The notes below the pieces were generated by a model. That model was not told where the DNA came from. It saw only the letters and a list, made by a program, of their open reading frames with translations, and ran no database searches. A program made the position numbers and the translations under genes. Positions 44,981 through 52,558 of a stretch of 64,000 nucleotides of DNA are shown here, piece by piece (the first letter of the stretch is position 1; every line of letters starts with the position of its first letter). The stretch covers positions 248,001 to 312,000 of the forward strand of contig NZ_CAIWNQ010000002.1 of assembly GCF_903914075.1 (NCBI RefSeq). Reading direction: 5' to 3'. Origin of the DNA: Ruegeria sp. THAF57 (GTDB taxonomy: Bacteria > Pseudomonadota > Alphaproteobacteria > Rhodobacterales > Rhodobacteraceae).

Positions 44981-45361
44981 ATGAAACCACCCGCGTTCCT
45001 GATGGCGCCTATGCTTGGGCTCATCTCAACCCCCGCCTTCGCCGCTGGCGGCGATCCCAGATGGTGGGTTGCGCCCAATCAAACCGATACCTATGCATGG
45101 GTAGGCTTGGTCGTGCTCGCCCTTGCGATCCTGCTGGTCGTGCACCTGTATGCGCGCTTTGAACGCTATACCGAACACAAATCAATCGGCACTCCGCTGC
45201 GGACAACTATTCCGACGATGCTGACCGTGGCGCTGGCGTATGAGCTGATGCCTGCGCTCAGCCACTTTAGCAACCTGCTGCCGGGCGCCCTGATCCTGAC
45301 CGCAATCGCTCGCGACTTCATGCTGTGGTGGCGTCCATCGAAAGAGGAGATTGTGAAATGA
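44981..45361 (+). CDS. DUF3302 (YiaW-like) small inner membrane protein
   Basis: A 126-residue protein with an N-terminal cleavable-looking signal (LMAPMLGLISTPAFA), a Trp-rich stretch (DPRWWVAPNQTDTYAWVG), a TM helix (LVVLALAILLVVHLYARF) and a second hydrophobic segment. It overlaps by 4 bp an HlyD-type gene, the same pairing as yiaW-yiaV in enterobacteria. The family is linked to envelope function, but no biochemical role is established that I know of. Confidence 0.7.
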   Translation: MKPPAFLMAPMLGLISTPAFAAGGDPRWWVAPNQTDTYAWVGLVVLALAILLVVHLYARFERYTEHKSIGTPLRTTIPTMLTVALAYELMPALSHFSNLLPGALILTAIARDFMLWWRPSKEEIVK

Positions 45362-46575
45362 TCGAACTTCTCGTCACATCTTTTCCGTTTGTCCTGCGCG
45401 TGATCTATCTGAAATGGCGCGGGATGCCCGTAACGCTCTACAACGTTCACCGTGCCGTCTTTATGTGGTTTGTACTGGCCCTGATCGTCTTTTTTGCGGT
45501 GTTCTACTACTATCCCAAATCCTACACCGGCCTTGTTCCGTTCCGGACTGTACCTGTCGTGGCCGAAAATGGTGGGACCGTCACGGACGTCTTCGTAAAG
45601 GGCGGAGACCATGTCGAGCCCGGTGATCCACTGTTCGCCGTTGAGAACGCGTCTGAGCAGGCTGCGGTTGATTTCGCGCAGCGCAAAGTCGAGGAAATCG
45701 AAAGCGCGAAACTGGCCGCCGAGTTGCAAGTCGAAACGGCACAGGCCGTTCTGGACGCGGCGCTCACCGCCAGAGAGCAGGCAAAACTGGTTCTGTTGGA
45801 TCATCGTGCTTTGCAGGCCAAAGGATCTGCCGCGTTTCAGGTTAGCCAGTTGGAACGCGCCCAGGCGACCTTGGATACGCGTGAGGCAGAGGTTGAGGCC
45901 GCTGAGACACAACTGGGTGTAGCGCAAGTTCAGGCAAACGCCGTTTTGTCAGCCCAGCTTGCGTCGGCGCGTGCGTCGCTGAAACAGGCCCGGGTGGAAC
46001 TGTCCAAGACATTGACGCTCAGCTCGGTAGACGGTGTGGTTGAGCAGGTCACGCTCAACGTTGGATCGCGTGCCGCGCAGGCGGCCATGAGCCCAGCCAT
46101 GCTGATCGTCCCTGACCGCAAAGAGGCCGAGCGTGGACGTATCGTGGCCGGGTTCTCGCAGGTATCCCGCACCGAATTGTACGAAGGCATGGCGGCGGAA
46201 GTGGCCTGCGAAAGCAACTTCAACATCTCGATGCGCAATACGGTTCTTCCAGCAAGGATCGTGCGTATTCAAGAGTCGATCTCTTCCGGCCAGCTTGCGC
46301 CCAGCGGTCGACTGATTGAGCCCAGCGAAAAGGCAAAACGGGGTCAGATCGTTGTCCATCTTGATCTTGTACACCCCGAACACCGTGATCTTCTGGTGCC
46401 CGGCAGCGGCTGTATTGTTCAGTCCTACACCACCAGTTTCGAAGGGGACATGGAAGGGACACTTGTCGCGCATGGGATCCAAGCCATGGGTATCATCAAG
46501 GCGGTTGGTCTACGGGTCAAAGCCTGGTTTGGTCTGACCTCGGGCATCGGCCTGATCGGTGGCGGACACGCCTGA
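45358..46575 (+). CDS. HlyD-family secretion/efflux adaptor (YiaV/YibH-like)
   Basis: The 405-residue membrane-fusion protein has an N-terminal TM helix (about 32-53), a lipoyl half VAENGGTVTDVFVKGGDHVE and a long alpha-hairpin (about 100-215, rich in Ala/Glu/Gln). A second lipoyl half (SSVDGVVEQVTLNVGS) and a beta-barrel follow. It starts at 45358, inside the YiaW-like stop (ATGA). Adaptors of this EmrA/YibH group work with MFS or unknown transporters. None is encoded next to it. A strong hairpin follows at 46605-46632. Confidence 0.88.
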   Translation: MIELLVTSFPFVLRVIYLKWRGMPVTLYNVHRAVFMWFVLALIVFFAVFYYYPKSYTGLVPFRTVPVVAENGGTVTDVFVKGGDHVEPGDPLFAVENASEQAAVDFAQRKVEEIESAKLAAELQVETAQAVLDAALTAREQAKLVLLDHRALQAKGSAAFQVSQLERAQATLDTREAEVEAAETQLGVAQVQANAVLSAQLASARASLKQARVELSKTLTLSSVDGVVEQVTLNVGSRAAQAAMSPAMLIVPDRKEAERGRIVAGFSQVSRTELYEGMAAEVACESNFNISMRNTVLPARIVRIQESISSGQLAPSGRLIEPSEKAKRGQIVVHLDLVHPEHRDLLVPGSGCIVQSYTTSFEGDMEGTLVAHGIQAMGIIKAVGLRVKAWFGLTSGIGLIGGGHA

Positions 46576-46604
46576 TTTTTAAAAGAATCTCCTATTCAGT
46601 AAAC

Positions 46605-46632
46605 ACGGCTCCCGATAAATGTAGGGAGCCGT
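46605..46632 (+). terminator. Rho-independent terminator after HlyD gene
   Basis: ACGGCTCCC (46605-46613) pairs perfectly with GGGAGCCGT (46624-46632) across a 10-base loop, followed by TTCTGCTATTTTT. It is 30 bp after the HlyD stop codon. Confidence 0.75.
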
Positions 46633-46770
46633 TTCTGCTATTTTTGGGCATGCCGCATGCCAAAAAAGGCGATTTCTTTCGGTGTTTTCTGCTGCGCTGC
46701 GAACGGTTCGAAAGACCGCTCAAGCAGTCTTTTGCAGCAAAGTGGCAGCTAAATACACTAGCCCGGAATG

Positions 46771-46785
46771 TCAGCTTTGTCCGCA
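46771..46785 (+). repeat. Dispersed intergenic repeat, partial copy
   Basis: tcagctttgtccgca shares its last 14 bases with the 22-bp repeats at 25789 and 48737, and all 15 with the 48.7-kb copy. It is located in the gene-free stretch 46633-46897. Confidence 0.45.
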
Positions 46786-46897
46786 GAGCGGTCACTAAGT
46801 CTGAACGCAGCGAAAGACGGCACTGAGCCCTGAGCAGACATCGCATTGATACGCCTGCGTTCGTTACAAACTGCAGTTCGAAAATGGTCGAAGTTCT

Positions 46898-47485
46898 TCA
46901 ATTCTTTACCAGAAGCGCCGCCTCAGAAAGCCTCGTAATCTGGCCTTCATATTCTGCTTGCGACCAGCCACAGTCGCGTACCAAATGTTCCCAGTTTTCA
47001 ACCGACAAAAGCGTCCACAGCAGATCGGTTGCCATGTCCTCGTTTAGATCCGCTCTCAGCATCTTGTCTGCTGCCAAAGCCCCTACTGCCGCGACACACC
47101 CATGCCTGACGGCTTGCATCCGGCCGTCCCAAGCCGCCGCGGCCTCGGCATCATTGTCGCACATACTGCGTAGAGCGACGGACAAGCCGTGGATTTCGGG
47201 AATGTAGCTGCCCCATGCTGAAATGAAGGACGCCAGCCGGGCTCGGCCAGAAGTGGCTGCCCTGCTGTCGGCTAGTCGCGCATCCACGTCCTTGATGGAA
47301 TCAATATGCCGAGTCGTGGCAATCAGCAGCTCTGCCCGCGTCGGAAAATGTAGGTAGAGCGCTTGACGGCTTATGCCGACCGCCTTTGCGATATCGGTCA
47401 TACGAACCTTTTTATCCCCGGATTCCAACAGGTTCCAAGTGCAATCGAGGATGCGGGCACGGGTATCGGATGAATCTCTTGACAT
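46898..47485 (-). CDS. TetR/AcrR-family regulator
   Basis: The 195-residue protein has a TetR HTH (ARILDCTWNLLESGDKKVRM, then TDIAKAVGISRQALYLHFPT) and a helical C-terminal domain. It is divergent from an NAD(P)H-binding protein/DUF1772 operon. Three 15-bp near-identical dyads lie between them, the first overlapping this gene's own start codon, which predicts autorepression and control of the operon. Confidence 0.92.
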   Translation of the reverse strand: MSRDSSDTRARILDCTWNLLESGDKKVRMTDIAKAVGISRQALYLHFPTRAELLIATTRHIDSIKDVDARLADSRAATSGRARLASFISAWGSYIPEIHGLSVALRSMCDNDAEAAAAWDGRMQAVRHGCVAAVGALAADKMLRADLNEDMATDLLWTLLSVENWEHLVRDCGWSQAEYEGQITRLSEAALLVKN

Positions 47486-47535
47486 AATGTCAAGTTAGAT
47501 ATTATTGACACCATGTCAACTTTACATCGTGTCAA
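47479..47535. promoter_or_regulatory. Three tandem TetR-type operators
   Basis: TTGACATAATGTCAA (47479-47493), TTGACACCATGTCAA (47505-47519) and TTTACATCGTGTCAA (47521-47535) share the dyad TTGACA-N3-TGTCAA. The first covers the ATG of the tetR gene (47483-47485). The centres are 26 and 16 bp apart. The next gene starts at 47573. Confidence 0.7.
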
Positions 47536-47572
47536 GTGATTGACCGGCAACACCCTCGAAAGGAGAACAACA

Positions 47573-48202
47573 ATGAAAGTTATCGTATTTGGCGCCACAG
47601 GGACCGTAGGACGACTCGCCGTCGAAGACCTGCTAAAGGCAGGCCACACCGTCACTGCCTTTGCGCGTTCGCCGCAAAACCTGAACATAAGTGACCCGAA
47701 CCTGCGCCTTGTCGCTGGCGATGCTATGAAGCTCTCTGACGTAGCAGACGCCGTTGCGGGGCACGAGGCTGTCGTCGTTACCCTTGGCGCCGGGATGTCG
47801 CGCAAAAGCAAAATTCGCTCGCAAGGCACCATGAACGTCATCAAGGCAATGCAGACCCACGGGGTCCGCCGTCTTATTGCACAATCCACTTTAGGTGCCC
47901 GCGATAGCTGGCCAACGCTGAATTTTTGGTGGAAGCATGTGATGTTCGGTGCCCTACTCGCGCCCGTTTTCCGCGATCATGAGTTGCAGGAGCAACTGGT
48001 GGAGGCCAGCGGTTTGGACTGGACCATCGTCCGCCCCGGGGCCTTCACCGACAAGACGACCGCACGCCCTGTGATCGAGGATGTGCCGACTACGGCCCGT
48101 GGTCTTGATCTGAAGATTGCCCGCGGAGAGTTGGCCCGTTTCCTGACGCGTCAGCTTTCCGACCGCAAATACATTGGCCGGGCCGTTGGCTTGTCGAGCT
48201 GA
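47573..48202 (+). CDS. NAD(P)H-binding protein (NmrA/atypical SDR)
   Basis: The 209-residue Rossmann protein has KVIVFGATGTVGRLAVEDLL at the N-terminus, followed by VTLGAGMSRKSKIRSQGTMN and SGLDWTIVRPGAFTD. These features place it with atypical SDRs such as NmrA and flavin-reductase/BVR-B-like proteins, which bind NAD(P)H and sometimes lack catalysis. The ATG at 47573 is chosen for its GAAAGGAGAA site; a frame from 47540 starts earlier. It is followed 12 bp later by a DUF1772 gene. Such pairs under TetR control often respond to reactive aldehydes or quinones; this is an inference. Confidence 0.85.
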   Translation: MKVIVFGATGTVGRLAVEDLLKAGHTVTAFARSPQNLNISDPNLRLVAGDAMKLSDVADAVAGHEAVVVTLGAGMSRKSKIRSQGTMNVIKAMQTHGVRRLIAQSTLGARDSWPTLNFWWKHVMFGALLAPVFRDHELQEQLVEASGLDWTIVRPGAFTDKTTARPVIEDVPTTARGLDLKIARGELARFLTRQLSDRKYIGRAVGLSS

Positions 48203-48214
48203 GGAGCAAGGACC

Positions 48215-48685
48215 ATGGAATGGATATTGATGATCGCCGGTCTTGCCGTCGCGCTGGTTGCGGGCGTGTTTCTTGGCTTCTCCGACTTCATAATGCGGGG
48301 GTTGGCACAAGCCCCTGCATCCCAAGGGGCCGCGGGCATGGTTGGGCTAAACCGAACAGTCTATCGGTCAGTCTTTATGGTACTGCTCCTGGGGTTGGTG
48401 CCAGTGTCGGGTGCCCTTAGCCTCCTAGCGGTCTGGCAACTTCAAGGCGCGGCAAAGGTGCTGACTTTAGTTGGGGCCGCTGTCTACCTGGTTGGTGTAT
48501 TTGCCGTAACCGGTGTGGGCAACGTTCCAATGAATAAGCGCCTTGACGCGATGGATGGCCAGACGCGCGAAGTCGCCGATTATTGGCCGCGCTATGCACA
48601 GCGATGGACGCTGCTGAACCACGCAAGAACCTTCTCTTCGGGACTAGCGGCTATTTGCTGGCTGGTAGCAGCATTGACAAATTGA
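48215..48685 (+). CDS. DUF1772 (anthrone oxygenase family) membrane protein
   Basis: A 156-residue protein with four TM segments (LMIAGLAVALVAGVFLGF; SVFMVLLLGLVPVSGALSLL; VLTLVGAAVYLVGVFAVTGV; a C-terminal helix SGLAAICWLVAAL). It has the DUF1772 motif NVPMNKRLDAM and YWPRYAQRWTLLNHAR. Fungal members oxygenate anthrones. The bacterial role is undefined. It is cotranscribed with the NAD(P)H-binding gene. Confidence 0.85.
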   Translation: MEWILMIAGLAVALVAGVFLGFSDFIMRGLAQAPASQGAAGMVGLNRTVYRSVFMVLLLGLVPVSGALSLLAVWQLQGAAKVLTLVGAAVYLVGVFAVTGVGNVPMNKRLDAMDGQTREVADYWPRYAQRWTLLNHARTFSSGLAAICWLVAALTN

Positions 48686-48736
48686 GGCAGAGTAGGTGGG
48701 CGCTAATTGCTACCGAGGAGCCATCTGCCAGAACGT

Positions 48737-48758
48737 CAGCTTTGTCCGCAACTCGGAC
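48737..48758 (+). repeat. Dispersed intergenic repeat, copy 2
   Basis: 22 bp identical to 25789-25810, in the gene-free gap (48686-48908) between the DUF1772 and cupin genes. Confidence 0.6.
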
Positions 48759-48908
48759 GTAGATCCCGCTCAAACCGATGACCGGTTCCAGTCGCGCTAC
48801 GGGCATTCGACAATGATGCTCAGATTGCCGCGTCGAGCGGGCCCGCTTCTGGGTTTGTAATCGGAACTCTGCTAAGTCCCCAAGAGCAGCGCAACTAAGG
48901 AGAAAATC

Positions 48909-49316
48909 ATGAAAATTCACCATGCCGGGGACCGGCCCTCTCAAATTCCCGGAAATGAGTATTTCACCGGCACGGTCCGCTTTGATCCTATTGTTACAGG
49001 GAATGATCCCTCGCCGGTCAAGATCCTCACTGTGACTTTTGAGCCAGGTGCACGGACAGCTTGGCACACGCATCCTGCCGGTCAAACGCTGCATGTTTTG
49101 TCGGGCTTGGGGCTGGCAGGATCTGAGGGGCAGCCAGCGCAGGTGTTGCGCCCTGGCGATACGGTGTGGTTCGCGCCGGGAGAGCGGCATTGGCACGGCG
49201 CATCGCCAGACTGTGCGATGACCCATCTGGCTGTGCAGACGTCTGTCGAGGGCAAGACTGCGGATTGGATGGAGCATGTCTCAGACGAGGATTACAGCGC
49301 AGCGCGCGCAGAGTGA
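48909..49316 (+). CDS. Cupin-domain protein
   Basis: A 135-residue single-cupin protein. Motif 1 is PGARTAWHTHPAGQTLHVLSG (His/His plus a Gln where Glu is usual, then a His). Motif 2 is PGDTVWFAPGERHWHGASP with a further metal His. It resembles small (R)-mandelonitrile-lyase/quercetinase-like cupins found in carboxymuconolactone-type contexts. AAGGAG precedes the ATG. The gene is alone; reaction unknown. Confidence 0.82.
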   Translation: MKIHHAGDRPSQIPGNEYFTGTVRFDPIVTGNDPSPVKILTVTFEPGARTAWHTHPAGQTLHVLSGLGLAGSEGQPAQVLRPGDTVWFAPGERHWHGASPDCAMTHLAVQTSVEGKTADWMEHVSDEDYSAARAE

Positions 49317-49504
49317 AGCGCTTGGGCCTTGCCGAGCAAGTCGCAGCGGAGTGACCCTTGTAGAGCTCTTCCTGACCAATTCTACGCCCATCTAAAAGGA
49401 TGAAAAAATCTTTCGCCTTCGGAGCGCGGCCGTCGGTTCGCCCCTGAAAGGCCCGCACCGCGCGTTTTCACTTTTCTGGATTTCTGACCTCCTCAGCCAC
49501 CCAA

Positions 49505-49717
49505 TTACCCTGCAAAATCCCATCGCTGCAGAATGTCCCTCGCCCGTGCCATTCTCTGCGCGTTGGCCACAACCTCATGCGCTCCGTCGCGCAACTCCTC
49601 ATCGAGCAGAAAAGTCTCCTCATACCCACATGCATTACAGGCGGCTTTCTCACCTGTAATCACCGTATCTGGCGATCCGCATTCTGGGCATCGTGCCTGG
49701 ACGTCATCGTTGAACAT
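49505..49717 (-). CDS. Small zinc-ribbon protein
   Basis: The 70-residue protein has two CxxC pairs (CPECGSPDTV and CNACGYEE), which would bind one Zn2+, and a helical C-terminus with Arg/Ala repeats (VANAQRMARARDILQRW). The ATG at 49717 has AAAGGAGAGG ahead; the frame to 49828 is rejected as overlapping a neighbour's coding region. Probably a nucleic-acid- or protein-binding small regulator; family not recognised. Confidence 0.65.
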   Translation of the reverse strand: MFNDDVQARCPECGSPDTVITGEKAACNACGYEETFLLDEELRDGAHEVVANAQRMARARDILQRWDFAG

Positions 49718-49736
49718 ATAGCGACCTCTCCTTTGT

Positions 49737-50039
49737 TTACCGATTGCCAGAACCGGGTCCGCCCGCCAACATCGCTGATTGGCGCATCCGCTTGAACTCG
49801 TCTGGGGTGACGGTCCCGTTGCTGACATCGATACCTTTTGGGATGCGCGCTCTCTTGTGTCCGATCGCGCGAACGCTGCCCCTTGTTATCTCCAGACAGG
49901 TCGACTCGTAACATGTAAGCCCGCTTGTGTTGATTTGGATGGCAGTCTGACCGTTTGCATCAGTTACCAATGGAGCCTGGGACGGTGGGTTGCAGGCTGA
50001 AACCAGCAACGCGAACCCAGAATAAATCCATCTTTTCAT
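49737..50039 (-). CDS. Small lipoprotein
   Basis: The 100-residue protein has a lipoprotein signal (MKRWIYSGFALLVSAC, lipobox LVSAC). The mature part contains a Cys pair (LTCYESTCLEI) likely to form a disulfide, and a basic C-terminal half. It lies upstream of the zinc-ribbon gene on the same strand, with a 19-bp gap. No family is recognised. Confidence 0.65.
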   Translation of the reverse strand: MKRWIYSGFALLVSACNPPSQAPLVTDANGQTAIQINTSGLTCYESTCLEITRGSVRAIGHKRARIPKGIDVSNGTVTPDEFKRMRQSAMLAGGPGSGNR

Positions 50040-50111
50040 ATGAATTTCCTTTTTCTCTAAAATAGGCAGGCGGCGGTTCAGTCAAATCTGTCGTGTGGCA
50101 GTTTCTAGCGC

Positions 50112-50414
50112 ATGGAAGCCTCTCACGAAATATCATCGCTTGACCGAATGGAGTCCAGTCTAGCAGCCTGCGGTTCACACTGGCTCTGGGGTGAGAAGGA
50201 CACGACAGATTCCATGCAGAGCTTGGACATCCGGCGATGGACGAGAGAAGGCTTTCTGGTTCCCAACCAAACTTTCGGTTGGCGATAGACCTCTGAAGGT
50301 AACCCAGTTGCGATTATCAACGTGATCGTAAGGGCTGATGCGCTCCAGTTGCGATATCGTTCCAGATGCGAGACCGAAGATTGGCGGGATATGAATTACT
50401 CAAAAATTCTTTGA
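50112..50414 (+). pseudogene. Remnant of a zinc-ribbon-type hypothetical protein, interrupted by TAG
   Basis: From the ATG at 50112 the frame encodes SLDIRRWTREGFLVPNQTFGWR. It hits TAG at 50286-50288, then continues in frame with TSEGNPVAIINVIVRADALQ and LRYRSRCETEDWRDMNYSKIL to a TGA at 50412-50414. Joined, this matches the pattern of a widespread accessory-DNA hypothetical protein family (LD-x-R-x-W-x-R-x-G-x-L-x-P, F-x-W-x-W, then L-x-Y), in which a Trp is expected exactly at the TAG. The usual C-terminal zinc-ribbon half is missing. Doubly broken. Confidence 0.6.
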
Positions 50415-50422
50415 TAAAACTT

Positions 50423-50803
50423 TCACACGGAAAAACTTGGAACGGCCTGCTTAACTTTTGGTGCTGCTTGTCGACCAAAGGCTGCTTTCTGCGAGAAAGC
50501 AGCCTCCAATACTGAATATCCGTTAGCCATCCTACGGTACTCGAGGGCTCTTTCCCGCGCTTGATTCAGAGTGACGACATCAGCGCCGCCCAAACCGAAG
50601 TCCGTTCTCAACGGTGCGCCCCTGCGGTTCTTCTGTCCTTTGACTGTTGCGCGTACAATCCAGCGCCGTGCGCCCGACGGATCGACAACAAGGTAGAGGC
50701 CAGACCCGTCGCCATGCCGACCCGGACCGAGATTCTCTACCAGCTTCTTTGTCAGCTTTCCGCTTAACGCAGCCAAAAAAATACCACAAAATATACCACT
50801 CAA
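50423..50803 (-). pseudogene. Truncated P4-type tyrosine integrase (N-terminal arm-binding domain only)
   Basis: About 85 recognisable residues of the DUF4102 domain remain: LSGKLTKKLVENLGPGRHGD, then GSGLYLVVDPSGARRWIVR and LGGADVVTLNQARERALEYR. After MANGYSVLEAAF the sequence no longer matches an integrase and stops, and the core-binding and catalytic domains (R-H-R-Y) are absent. The natural start may be the TTG at 50776 (LAALSGKL). The upstream part of the frame is the arm-type repeat. It sits next to the tRNA-Ser 3' end and reads into the island, the normal place for the integrase of an element inserted there. Confidence 0.75.
50782..50799 (+). repeat. Right arm-type repeat inside the island
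   Basis: taccacaaaatataccac, one mismatch from 18780-18797 at the other end. It lies between the integrase remnant and the tRNA-Ser attachment site. Confidence 0.5.
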
Positions 50804-50921
50804 TGAATCACAATAGAGGTAATTCAGTAAAACTCAAGATGGCACCAAGAGACAGTAAGTGCTGATTTTTTATGAATAAACGTCGTGTTAAACATTCCAT
50901 ACCAACCCACTATAATGGATG

Positions 50922-50938
50922 GATGGCGGAGACGAAGG
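50922..50938 (+). repeat. Right attachment site (tRNA-Ser 3' end)
   Basis: gatggcggagacgaagg, identical to 18701-18717. It comprises the encoded CCA, the discriminator base, the acceptor 3' strand and the first T-arm bases of tRNA-Ser plus 2 bp beyond. Confidence 0.75.
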
Positions 50939-51013
50939 GATTCGAACCCTCGAGACGGTTTCCCGCCTACTCCCTTAGCAGGGGAGCGCCTTCGACCACT
51001 CGGCCACGTCTCC
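50924..51013 (-). tRNA. tRNA-Ser(GCT)
   Basis: A 90-nt class II tRNA on the minus strand. The acceptor GGAGACG pairs with CGTCTCC, and the discriminator G is followed by an encoded CCA. The D arm begins TGGCCGAGTGG. The anticodon loop CTGCTAA gives GCT in the stem CTCCC/GGGAG. A long variable arm and T arm GGTTCGAATCC are present. It is intact despite serving as integration target. It lies outside the operon structure, upstream of FecR on the opposite strand. Confidence 0.97.
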
Positions 51014-51288
51014 GCTGGCGGGTATATCCTTGCCTGCGCACCAGATACAAGGCGATTTTCCTGCCCTTCGCCAATTTTCTAAAAACCGACACTCATTTGA
51101 TATTCCAAGCTGGGTCACATGCAAATGCATGGCAGAGCAGCCCCCGCTCGATATGCGCCCAAGCCAATGAAAAACATGCAGAAAGTCAGGATACTTGCCA
51201 AAAGCACGATGTTTAAGGCATATTTGGTCAGACATATTTTAAGCCATATCAATAAAAAGACTGATTTTTCAGAGGTTCAAACCGGGCA

Positions 51289-52452
51289 GTGAGCACATCG
51301 CTCACGACATATTCTATTTGGGGGAATAGACGCTTGGCCTGGTTCAGAGTTTTATTTGTTATTCTTTGTGTGTCTCTTATGCCTGTTCAGGCGATTGCCA
51401 ACATCGGGACGGTTATCGGAGTTAAACAAGGCGCCAAGATCACACGCGCCGGAAATTCGCAGCCATTGGAATCGGGAATGGAGGTCGTCTCGGGCGACGC
51501 GATATCCACTGATGGCAATGGATTGGTTCAGTTGGTTTTTGTCGATGAGACAAAGATCGCGATTGGCCCGAATGCCAGTATGGTTCTGGATGTGACAATG
51601 CTGCGCGGCAACCGCAAGGCCAAGTCATTTGCAGTTCAGGCACTCGGCGGCAGCTTTCGGTTTATCTCGGGCAAAAGCAAAAAACGGGCCTATTCGATCA
51701 CAACCCCAACGGCGACCATGGCAGTCCGTGGCACAACCTTTGACATGTGGGTCGTTCCCGGCACGCAAAGCGCCATGCTGGTACTGGAGGGCAAAGTCGA
51801 AATGTGCAGCCTGAGCGGGAGCTGCCGTTCCACCGGACGCCAGTGTAGCCTGTTCGCGACCACGCAAAGCGGTCAGGTCGGGCGTCCAGCCGACCAGCAG
51901 CAATACGAGATGGCCCTGCAGAACGGCTTTCCCTTCATTCAGTCGCAAGAGCGGTTGCTGGCCCCACTTCAGGTCGACATAGGCGGCTGCACAGCAGAAG
52001 CTGTTCCCATCACGCCGAAGTCTGACGCGATCGAGCCGGTCGAAATCCGCAGCGAACGCGAAGCACAACCCGAGCCAGAGTCGCCACGTCCCCAGCGCAG
52101 CGAACCAGCGCGCGAAGCACCCCGAGAAGCACCAAGCCGACCCGAACCAAAAAGCCAGGCCCCTGACAACGGAAGGGGTAATGGCGGAAACATCGGTGGC
52201 AATAGCGGCGGTGCAACCGGTGGCGGTGGGAATATCGGTGGTGCTGGTGGCGGCGACGGCGGTGGCGGCAGCATTGGTACAAATGGCGGCGCAGCCGGTA
52301 GCGGCGGCAGCATCGGTGGCGGAGGTGGCGGCGCACCCGGCGACGGCGGCACCATCGGTGACGCCGCGGATAGCAACGCCGGCGCAGGTTCTGGCAACGG
52401 CCCCAATAGTGGCAGTTCCGATGGAAATGGGGGAAACTTTGGGGGCAACTAA
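51289..52452 (+). CDS. FecR-domain secreted protein with Gly/Asn-rich tail
   Basis: The 387-residue protein starts at GTG. It has an N-terminal signal (VLFVILCVSLMPVQAIA), then a FecR domain (about 55-180: SGDAISTDGNGLVQLVFVDE; FRFISGKSKKRAYSITTPTA; MAVRGTTFDMWV). A Pro/Glu/Arg-rich linker (about 250-300) and a low-complexity tail of GGN/GGS repeats (about 300-387) follow. FecR domains of this type sit in the periplasm. The gene precedes a CHASE2 cyclase, a frequent pairing. It may sense or scaffold envelope signals for that cyclase; the mechanism is not known to me. Confidence 0.82.
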   Translation: MSTSLTTYSIWGNRRLAWFRVLFVILCVSLMPVQAIANIGTVIGVKQGAKITRAGNSQPLESGMEVVSGDAISTDGNGLVQLVFVDETKIAIGPNASMVLDVTMLRGNRKAKSFAVQALGGSFRFISGKSKKRAYSITTPTATMAVRGTTFDMWVVPGTQSAMLVLEGKVEMCSLSGSCRSTGRQCSLFATTQSGQVGRPADQQQYEMALQNGFPFIQSQERLLAPLQVDIGGCTAEAVPITPKSDAIEPVEIRSEREAQPEPESPRPQRSEPAREAPREAPSRPEPKSQAPDNGRGNGGNIGGNSGGATGGGGNIGGAGGGDGGGGSIGTNGGAAGSGGSIGGGGGGAPGDGGTIGDAADSNAGAGSGNGPNSGSSDGNGGNFGGN

Positions 52453-52558
52453 GGCGAAGGATGAACAATGATCATAGCCACGGTCATACAGAATCCTTAG
52501 CTCGGAAGAGAAAAACAGACATGCCCGAGAACGACAACCAATGCGTCGGGAGGCAGAC

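Larger units (their letters stand above)
18701..50938. mobile_element. tRNA-Ser-integrated genomic island, about 32 kb, degenerate
   Basis: A 17-bp direct repeat (gatggcggagacgaagg) bounds the region at 18701-18717 and 50922-50938. The right copy is the 3' end of tRNA-Ser(GCT). The geometry is that of tyrosine-integrase insertion into a tRNA 3' end: intact tRNA on one side and the displaced 3' end on the other. An integrase fragment lies next to the tRNA, reading away from it. Cargo includes an RND pump, two organophosphorus-type importers, cytochrome bd oxidase and regulators. The integrase is truncated and two other genes carry nonsense codons, so it is probably immobile. Boundaries are seen directly; horizontal origin is inferred. 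Confidence 0.75.

Noticed and set aside
51115-51252. A 45-codon TTG frame on the minus strand encoding a single hydrophobic helix, upstream of tRNA-Ser
   Set aside because: It has no ribosome binding site and ambiguous start; hydrophobicity alone is not enough to call a gene.
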